Assembly: GCA_010015655.1 (NCBI GenBank)
Contig: ML976844.1
Coordinates: forward strand, 1 to 13,779
Length of the DNA: 13,779 nucleotides
Reading direction: 5' to 3'
Origin: Bimuria novae-zelandiae CBS 107.79
Lineage: Eukaryota > Ascomycota > Dothideomycetes > Pleosporales > Didymosphaeriaceae
Part shown: piece after piece, positions 8,051 through 13,779 of the stretch
Position numbering within the stretch: the first letter of the stretch is position 1
Layout of the letters: each line of letters opens with the position of its first letter
Position numbers and translations under genes: made by a program
Notes under the pieces: generated by a model
The model's database searches: none
The model's input: the letters and a program-made list of their open reading frames with translations, nothing else
Told to the model about the DNA's origin: nothing

Positions 8051-8860
8051 CTTTGCCTACTAGTAACTAATTATGCACCTTTTGCTAATGCTTCCTTATA
8101 ACTTCTTTGCTTCGAAATATCTAATAATATTAATCTGGATCTAATTAGCACATTAACCCGTCCGTATACACTAGCAACTGGCTAATAGGCTCGATAGTCT
8201 AACGGGGCGGCTCTAGCTCGCCGGCATACTGTATTAAACTGGCCTAACTACTAAGCTTGTCTGCTACTAGCTGCGCTTCCTTACTACTAAGCTGGTGGAC
8301 ACGCTATAAATAGCTTCTAGCCTGGCTAGGTAAAACCCTATACCTGCATTCTTTGCATATCGCTAATAAATGCTTAGGTAAATGTTTAAAATACTCGCTT
8401 GCGATGCTGCTCTTTGCTATAATAGTAGGCTCGACGCTACTGCGGGTGGGTCCTAACAATGGGTCCCTATTATAATGTATAGCCTTTTTAACGCGTGGAA
8501 TTCTTCGCGACTTAACGCGTCTTTGCTTATACTACGTGTTAGCCTCTATTTTAGAGCCGCCTTTGGTGTCTAATCGCCGCCTTATTATGTTTACCCTAAC
8601 CCTAACGCGCAACCCTAACACCTATAACTACATAGTTTCTAGCGCTGTAAATTAGCTAGGACGTGTAACTTAACGTGCTAAATCTATAGCCTAAATTTTA
8701 GGTTAATTAGCCTATGGGAACCTAACTGGACTGGCGAGTAAGTGTTTACTAGACTTAGCCTACGTGATAAAATATACGCACAGGAATTGGCCTAGCGCGG
8801 ATATTCTATCCCTAACAAAGTTAACTACAAAACTGGACTCAGCCCTGACTCCAGTTGCAG
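8051..8860. other. U3 upstream region (subfamily A)
   Basis: This aligns with U1 4861-5620, including TAGCTCG-x-CGGCATACT, CTATAAATAG, the plus-strand conserved frame (8461-8700), CCCTAACCCTAACG near 8594, and TATCCCTAACAAA near 8810. The last 50 bp differ from U1: they carry GGACTCAGCCCTGACTCC in place of the ATGTTTATGCAG terminus. No other gene is visible. Confidence 0.65.
8461..8700 (+). pseudogene. Conserved plus-strand reading frame, U3 copy
   Basis: The frame is kept from TCC-CTA onwards, with stops at the fourth codon and at AAT-TAG (8653-8655). It keeps GILRDLTRLCLYY, SILEPPLVSNRRLIMF and LTLTRNPN. No start codon can be assigned. Confidence 0.3.
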
Positions 8861-8873
8861 CCCTGGGTTAGGG
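8861..8873 (+). repeat. Telomere-seed junction J5
   Basis: CCCTGGGTTAGGG runs directly into TTGGCTAAC, the left end of U4. The source position inside the U1 helicase gene is 2894-2908, which reads GTTAGGGTTGGCTAA. The join (8867-8881) has the same 15 bases, so a complete TTAGGG within coding sequence is shared with the telomere seed. Confidence 0.9.
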
Positions 8874-10850
8874 TTGGCTAACTATATATATAACGAAATC
8901 GCCTCCTTCTTCTACACTATCGCCTCTATCCACTACTAGAACGGCAACACTAGCCATATATAATACACTACTAACTCGCCCACCTCGCGTGGTAAATACT
9001 AGTAAATAATCTTAACGTCGCCGCTAATAGCATACCCTTTATAGTATCTTATTATAAATACTATCTTACTATTCTTAATAAATATGTTGCGGTGGCCTCC
9101 TTTAACTGTGTTGCTATGCTAGATACTTATAATCTTAGGCCCTTTGGCTGGCTGCCTGCCTATAATATATATTAACGCAATTAACTTCTCCCTAAATATA
9201 ATTATCTAGTTTATATACCGCCTAACCTCTTGCTAGTTAACGCCCGAACGGGTGCCTAGCTTTATAAACTAGTCCCTAATTCGGGCGTCCTGGCTAACCT
9301 ACTTATATAACTATTACTCCTTATCTACGGGCATGCAGGTGCGCTGGTCTTTTAAAAAATTCTACCTTAATTACTTATTAGTTAGATTATCGCGTAAACT
9401 CTTTTATGGGATGCTAGGGATGGGCTTGGCGAACAGGCTATTGCTAAATAATAAATTCTTTATTAATAACTACTAACTCTTCTCTCTTAACCCGTGTACC
9501 ATGCTGCGGAACTGGGCCATAGTAAACTATAGCTTTTTATATAATAACTTATCCTGCCCTACCTACTCTATATAGCCGCGTAACGTCGTGTTATAATGGA
9601 TCTTTAGCCCGTACGTCCGCAAATCTAATATCTACTATATAGGGCTGTGGCTACCGCGCACTATAAACCTGTCTATTATTTACTAAATATACTATAAACA
9701 CCCTTTTGGCTAGCCCTATTACTAGGTACTATCCCTATTACTCTTATATGCGCTGTCGCTGTTTATGTCGTCTCTTATAAATGTATCTAATAATTCTAAT
9801 ACTTACTACACTACTATAAACCCGGTAACCTTAATAACGGCTAATAAAATAGGCGGGTACTATTTAGCGCCCTTCTACCTGTCTTTCTTTACCCCTAACA
9901 CTACTAATACACATACTAACGGGCTGTCGTACTCTTTACGGGTAATAGACTAGCTTAATAATATAATATAAAACGCTAAATATAATTTCTTAATACTTAA
10001 TAACGCTTTACGCTTACCTATAATTCTACCCTTTTCTGCCTCCTGCTCGGCCTCTATTTCTCTTACTATACTATCTGCGTTATTTATTATTGCCTTATCT
10101 ACACTACCGTCTCCGTCTTTTATTTCTTTTATCTCTTTCTTCTCTTTCTCTTCTTTTTTCTCTTCTTTCTCTATTGCTTCTCCTATCGCCTTTACTAGCG
10201 CCTCCCACGCCTTGCGCTATTACTAGGTAAACTAGTACGTAGGGCTCTTTTACGCGTGCGCTTGCTGCGTTCGCTAAAAAAATATTAATATTTACTTTTA
10301 TAGCTGGGCATGGTTACTAACTATCTTTTTATTTATATATAGCTATAATAGCGTGAACCGCGTCTGGTGCTTTTCTGTCTAGATTACTTTTAATTACACA
10401 AATATCCCCGTGCGGTGGATAACGGACGCCTAGCTAAACTACGCTAACCTATTTATGGCCTTTTATATAGTGGCGGCCACGGGCTCCTCTTTAGCTTTGG
10501 GCTCTTCTACGCTTACTAATAACTTAGGCTATTCTATGCCTACTAAATACGGTATCTACTTAGTCTACTCTAGCTATAGGTTTACTTTGTCTCGCGCGCT
10601 ATTCTAGATTATTATTTTAGCCTACTTTTACACGTTGGCCTACGCCTCGTCTATATTCCTATTAACGCTTACCTACCTGGCCTTGCTGTCCACGGGTTCG
10701 GGGGTGGATTCGGGTTAATAGACTTTAAAATACTGCGACCTAGTGCCCTGGGCGAATAACTACTAATAATAGACGCGCCTTTAACCTTGGTTACTGCGTA
10801 ACTATATGCCTTATTTCTCTAATTAACGTGGATGGCCGCCTTTGCCTACT
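8874..10850 (-). pseudogene. Telomere-linked helicase N-terminal and partial recombinase-like fragment (U4)
   Basis: This matches U1 from 2901 to about 4860. Relative to U3 it also holds the linker and the first half of the recombinase-like region: the box I-like segment (near 9130-9170, its Arg now Lys) and the PREVGELVVYY-like segment (near 8960-9000). It ends before the box II-like Arg and the Tyr, and has no helicase core. The acidic tract (about 10100-10185) is TTTCTC-rich and differs from U1 and U3. Stops from RIP are abundant and the frame otherwise follows U1. The start codon is unclear: the frame can be followed to about 10850 with only RIP-type stops. Confidence 0.8.
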
Positions 10851-11464
10851 AGTAACTAATCGTGAATCTCTCGCCAATGATTTTTTATACCCTGGAAGCT
10901 TTAAATAACCTGGCGACACTGGCCTGGCGCTAATTGGCACATTAACCCATTCGTGTATACTGGTAACTGGCTAATGGGTTGGATGCTCTTACTGGGTAAT
11001 TCTAGCTCGCTGGCATACTATATTAAACCGGCCTAACTCTTAAGCTTATTAGCTACTAACTATGCTTGCGTGCGTTTAATACTCTCGTGGACATGCTATA
11101 AATAGCTCCTGGCGTGGCTGGGTAAAACGTAGTACCTGTATTCTCTGTAAATTATTAATAAATACTTAGGTAAATATTTAAAATACTTGCCTATAATACT
11201 ACTCTTTACTATAATACTAGACTTAACGCTGCTACGGCCGGGTCCTTAATGGGTTTTTATAATAGGCTATAGGTTACTAAGCGGGTTATAGGCGCTGCGA
11301 CAAATTACTAAGCTTTATAATAGGTTATGGGTTTCTGTGACGCGTTGTTATAATTAATGGCTATATGGTTCGCCGTACTAGTTACTATATAGTATGTGGT
11401 TTATTGTATAGGTTGCTGGCTATGTTATGGGGAATAGTAGGTAATAGATGTTATTGCGACTACT

Positions 11465-11694
11465 TATTGTGCTATATGGCCTTTTTAACTCTTAGAACCC
11501 TTTGTAACTTAACGCGTCTTTGCTTATACTACGCGTTAGTCTCTATCTTAGAGCCGCCTCTGGTGTTTAATTACCGCCTTATTAACTTTACCCCAACCCT
11601 AACACGTAACCCTAATAGCTATTAACCTATAGTTTCTGGCGCTGTAAATTGGCTAGGGCGTGTAACTTAACGCGTTAAATCTTTAGCCTAAATT
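11465..11694 (+). pseudogene. Conserved plus-strand reading frame, U4 copy
   Basis: An ATG-initiated open stretch covers 11365-11625, the second part of which matches the U1-U3 frame (NLTRLCLYYALVSILEPPL, PTLTRNPN). The first part is specific to subfamily B sequence. After a stop at 11623-11625 the same frame reads the conserved AVNWLG segment, then stops. Product unknown. Confidence 0.3.
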
Positions 11695-11721
11695 TAGGAT
11701 AAATTGGCTTACGGGAACCTA

Positions 11722-11757
11722 TTAAAATGTTACCTTTAGTACCTTTAAAATATTACC
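11722..11757 (+). repeat. TTAAAATGTTACC direct repeats at the U4 terminus
   Basis: TTAAAATGTTACC at 11722-11734 and TTAAAATATTACC at 11745-11757. A third related copy at about 11830-11842 forms half of the palindrome. U2 has the same set at about 6478-6512 and 6585-6604. Confidence 0.7.
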
Positions 11758-11831
11758 CCTATTCTTAAATGTACGCGTGAAAATGGGCCTAGCGTATATA
11801 TTTTATCCCTAACAAAACATTGCTGCTATTA

Positions 11832-11849
11832 AAATGTTAGGTAACATTT
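11832..11849. repeat. Perfect palindrome at the U4 terminus
   Basis: AAATGTTA-GG-TAACATTT is an exact inverted repeat with 8-bp arms, a few bases before the telomere seed. It could form a hairpin or bind a dimeric protein; the sequence alone does not tell which. Confidence 0.85.
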
Positions 11850-11857
11850 CCAAGCGG

Positions 11858-11868
11858 CCCTGGGTTAG
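11858..11868 (+). repeat. Telomere-seed junction J6
   Basis: CCCTGGGTTAG is followed by TGTTTACTGG, matching U3 from about 8741. The source reads GTAAGTGTTTACT, so only AG plus the downstream sequence is shared. This is the weakest microhomology of the eight joins. Confidence 0.75.
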
Positions 11869-11986
11869 TGTTTACTGGACTCAGTCTACGTGATAAAATA
11901 TACGCACAGGAATTGGCCTAGCGCGGATATTCTATCCCTAATAAAGTTAACTATAAAACTAGACTTAGCCCTGACTCTAGTTGTAG
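11869..11986. repeat. Unit U5: terminal 130 bp of a U3-type unit
   Basis: Nearly identical to 8742-8860, including ACGTGATAAAATATACGCAC, GCGGATATTCTATCCCTAA and the Cys-like CTGACTC stretch. Differences are mostly RIP-type transitions. It holds no coding sequence. Confidence 0.85.
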
Positions 11987-11999
11987 CCCTGGGTTAGGG
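11987..11999 (+). repeat. Telomere-seed junction J7
   Basis: CCCTGGGTTAGGG is followed by CTATATGTTTATG, the last 28 bp of a U1-type terminus. The shared stretch is TAGGGCTA (source 5650-5657, join 11995-12002). Confidence 0.9.
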
Positions 12000-12015
12000 C
12001 TATATGTTTATGCAG

Positions 12016-12027
12016 CCCTGGGTTAGG
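12016..12027 (+). repeat. Telomere-seed junction J8
   Basis: CCCTGGGTTAGG is followed by TCCCTATTACACTATATGG, which matches U1 from 5274. The shared stretch is TAGGTCCCTAT (source 5270-5280, join 12024-12034). Confidence 0.9.
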
Positions 12028-12144
12028 TCCCTATTACACTATATGGCCTTTTTAACGCGTGGAATTCTTCGTGACTTAACGCGTCTTTGCTTATACTACG
12101 TATTAGTCTCTATTTTGGAGCTGCCTCCGGTGTCTGATTATTAT
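12028..12144. repeat. Unit U7: right-truncated partial copy
   Basis: This matches U1 5274-5390, inside the plus-strand conserved frame (TRGILRDLTRLCLYY and SILELPP remain). The last dozen bases, 12133-12144, differ from U1 only by transitions; beyond 12144 similarity stops. It is the only unit that lacks the terminal telomere seed, probably because later DNA inserted here or replaced the end. Confidence 0.8.
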
Positions 12145-12762
12145 AAGGCTCTTATACCTTGTTCCGATTCGGGTTAGGGCGGTAAGGTATCGTGGTGCTT
12201 TATAGATTATTTAGTAGTATAAGTTAATGCGACACTTAGCGTGGCTGAATAATTTAATCTTATAATAAATAAAATAACTATTAGTCTATATAGGAGAACG
12301 TACTCGCACAGAAGATATATAAGCTAACTATAAAGAGAGAAATAATATAGGAAAACTATTATACTATATACTAGTCTACTTCTTTCTTGTAGTCCCGCTA
12401 AGACGTCTTTCTCTAAGGTAGTTCGTGGGACTTCCTATAGTCTCGTACTTTATGCGGGACTTCTTGCTTATGCGGGACTTTATTACGTAACTACTAACCT
12501 AAGCTGCCCCGCGCCCCGTTAGGTCCCGTTAACTCTACTACTTTGTTAATAATTACTCTTTTAGCGTAATTATCTAGCTTCTTTATCCTTATAGGGTTCG
12601 TGGTCGTAACACTATCCCCCTTCTTAAAGTTATTATCTTAATACCTTACTTTACTATGCTATACTATGAGCGCGTTAGCACTAGTTATTATAAAGGTGCG
12701 TATTCTTGTATTTTAAGGCAAATTACAGCCTCCTCTTAATTTTCCTTACCTTACTAACCATG
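12145..12762. other. Non-coding inserted block, possible LTR or element end
   Basis: Unrelated to the units. It opens with an inverted repeat (ATACCTT near 12155 and AAGGTAT near 12183) whose loop holds CGGGTTAGGGCGG, a TTAGGG at 12174-12179. It also has a TATATAAG box-like sequence near 12317. Its position between a subtelomeric unit and a minus-strand Gypsy fragment suits an LTR or an element end, but the termini and any target duplication are not clear. No convincing reading frame is present. Confidence 0.4.
12424..12480 (+). repeat. Short GCGGGACTT direct repeats
   Basis: CGTGGGACTT (12424-12433), TGCGGGACTT (12453-12462) and TGCGGGACTT (12471-12480) repeat with 18-29 bp spacing. An inverted AGTCCCGC lies just upstream at 12391-12398. 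Function unknown. Confidence 0.7.
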
Positions 12763-13254
12763 CTAAAAGCCCCCTATTTGTCCCTTACGACTCGTCGTAC
12801 TCGTGCGTAAAAGGTAGAAGCTTAGGGCCTAGAGATAGCGTCTAGTTATAAGCGTTATTAGAAGAAGAAGTTATAGTGTTTTATTAACGCTACTTTTAGG
12901 TAGTGTGCGGGCTATCTCGCAGCCCATGCTAAGTGTAGTTTATAAATTCCCGAGAAGGATTAGGAGCGTGTTTAGAAGGAAAAGCGCGAAAAGCGTTTAG
13001 AATTACTTATAGCTAAAGAGCGCCAGGCCCTTACTATAAAGGAGTCTACTTACTTAGCTTTAGTAACTACTTGCCTTTGGCGCGAGCTGGCGAAGGTGGA
13101 AGAGAAGGAGTACGCCTTTACTTAGTATAATCTCCGTGTTACTAATATAATTAAGGCTTTAGATAAATAGGGGGATCTAAAGGGTATAGCTACTACTAAT
13201 AGTCGCGAACCGTTACCACATGCACCTCCACGGGCTAACTTAGGCTAGTTATAG
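12763..13254 (+). pseudogene. Unrecognised plus-strand coding remnant
   Basis: One frame (codons starting at 12988 plus multiples of three) reads about 160 codons with RIP-type TAG/TAA stops, but otherwise protein-like text. An N-terminal part is rich in Thr, Arg and Lys (SLTTRRTR). A basic middle has EKREKRLELLIAKERQA, and a segment reads TTCLWRELAKVEEKEYAF, followed by NLRVTNIIKALDK, GDLKGIA and REPLPHAPPRANLG. The charged middle looks like a coiled coil. It runs convergent to the Gypsy fragment on the right. It could be an extra antisense gene of that retroelement or the tail of a different transposon protein (such as a DDE transposase C-terminus). I cannot assign it. Confidence 0.45.
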
Positions 13255-13312
13255 GCTAATTTATTTATTTCTTTTAATTTTTCTATATCCTTTAACTTTT
13301 TTAAGTTTCTCG

Positions 13313-13779
13313 CTAATCCAATCGCGGCGCCTTTGGATGTTCTTTATAGAACCTCTCTAGCGCTATTTTATAGTTCGTGAGGTTTTATACTAGTTTCTAC
13401 GTATTATGGTTCTCTGGCTATCCTTCCCACTTTACTAGATACTTGTACTAACGCCCGATTTTTTATAGGTCCTTAATAGCTTCGACCTCGTACTCCTTAT
13501 CTTCGAGTTCGAGCTAGGTTTCTAGTTCGGCGTCTAGTAGTGCTAGTTCTAATAATAACTTATAGAAGACCGGGTGGATCCGTGTATCTATAGGTAGCTA
13601 TAGTTTAAAATTAACTAGTCCCTTGACCTCTTAGATTTTAAATAGTTCCTTTTAAAAGTTATCTAGTTTTTTACTTAGCCTTATTATCTTTAGATTTTTT
13701 CGCGAGAGGAGGACTCTATCCCCCTTTTTAAAGATTAGTTCTATAATTCTTTTCTTATTCGCTTATCGCGCTATTTATT
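13313..13779 (-). pseudogene. Ty3/Gypsy chromovirus Pol fragment: integrase C-terminus and chromodomain
   Basis: On the minus strand a single frame from 13779 gives a basic stretch, then KKGDRVLLSRKNLK (about 13690-13735), SKKLD, EVKGLVNFKL and RIHPVFYK (13559-13582). After a short acidic linker (LELEDKEYEVEAI, about 13470-13515) comes a chromodomain with YLVKWEG (13421-13441) and a C-terminal helix ending EHPKAP, to a TAG at 13313-13315. These are hallmarks of fungal chromoviruses, where the integrase joins cDNA to the host genome and the chromodomain directs it to heterochromatin. Numerous stops at Gln/Trp codons show RIP. Reverse transcriptase, RNase H and the integrase core would lie beyond the right edge. 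Confidence 0.9.

Larger units (their letters stand above)
10851..11857. other. U4 upstream region (subfamily B)
   Basis: This region aligns with U2 over its whole length and with U1/U3 apart from the AGGTTATAGG block (about 11243-11465). It contains the plus-strand conserved frame, a CCCTAAC motif at about 11590-11613, and the subfamily B terminus with TTAAAATGTTACC repeats and a perfect palindrome. No other gene is visible. Confidence 0.65.

Noticed and set aside
9765..9953. Short plus-strand open stretch in U4
   Set aside because: Antisense to the helicase N-terminal fragment; the same position in U1 and U3 is not open over the same range.
5163..12144. Repeated units as 5'-truncated non-LTR retrotransposons inserted in telomeres (MoTeR-like)
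   Set aside because: The fixed right end and ragged left end fit, but no reverse transcriptase is visible and the gene runs in the opposite direction to the one such truncation would need. A plus-strand (antisense) RNA intermediate is not excluded.
12145..12200. tRNA-like hairpin around ATACCTT/AAGGTAT
   Set aside because: Only one stem is visible; no acceptor stem, anticodon arm or T-loop consensus could be found on either strand.

Overview
The window looks like a subtelomere of a filamentous ascomycete fungus (Pezizomycotina) whose repeats have been destroyed by repeat-induced point mutation (RIP). Three things support this. Every recognisable gene is full of TAG/TAA stops that fit C-to-T and G-to-A transitions. 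The repeats carry vertebrate/fungal-type TTAGGG telomere motifs. The genes are a fungal telomere-linked RecQ helicase and a Ty3/Gypsy chromovirus. No intact gene was found.

Layout. 1-540 is nearly pure A/T with a 17-bp tandem repeat. From about 530 to 12144 there is an array of full and partial copies of one subtelomeric unit, all in the same orientation. The units are U1 (about 530-5683, the only near-complete one), a 46-bp copy (5684-5729), U2 (5730-6624, upstream part only), a 30-bp copy (6625-6654), U3 (6655-8873), U4 (8874-11868), U5 (11869-11999), a 28-bp copy (12000-12027) and U7 (12028 to about 12144). The helicase gene lies on the minus strand, with its 3' end at the left of each unit. 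U1 keeps one continuous, stop-riddled frame of about 1,420 codons. It holds, in order, an N-terminal region with an acidic tract, a domain that resembles a tyrosine-recombinase catalytic domain, a complete RecQ helicase core, a RecQ-like Cys cluster and a second C-terminal Cys cluster. U3 and U4 keep only N-terminal portions.

The main result is the junction pattern. Every unit up to the last ends at the right in ccctgggttag(gg), that is, a short telomere seed reading TTAGGG towards the right. The next unit starts at a different internal position each time. In seven of eight joins that position carries TAGG or TAGGG, which overlaps the telomere motif. This resembles the yeast Y' arrays (helicase-coding, telomere repeats between units). 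It suggests an array built by repeated telomere-primed joining at short TAGG(G) matches, with the chromosome end originally to the right.

12145-13779 is later inserted material: a non-coding stretch with short direct repeats, an unrecognised plus-strand coding remnant (about 12763-13254), and the integrase C-terminus plus chromodomain of a minus-strand Ty3/Gypsy element running off the right edge.
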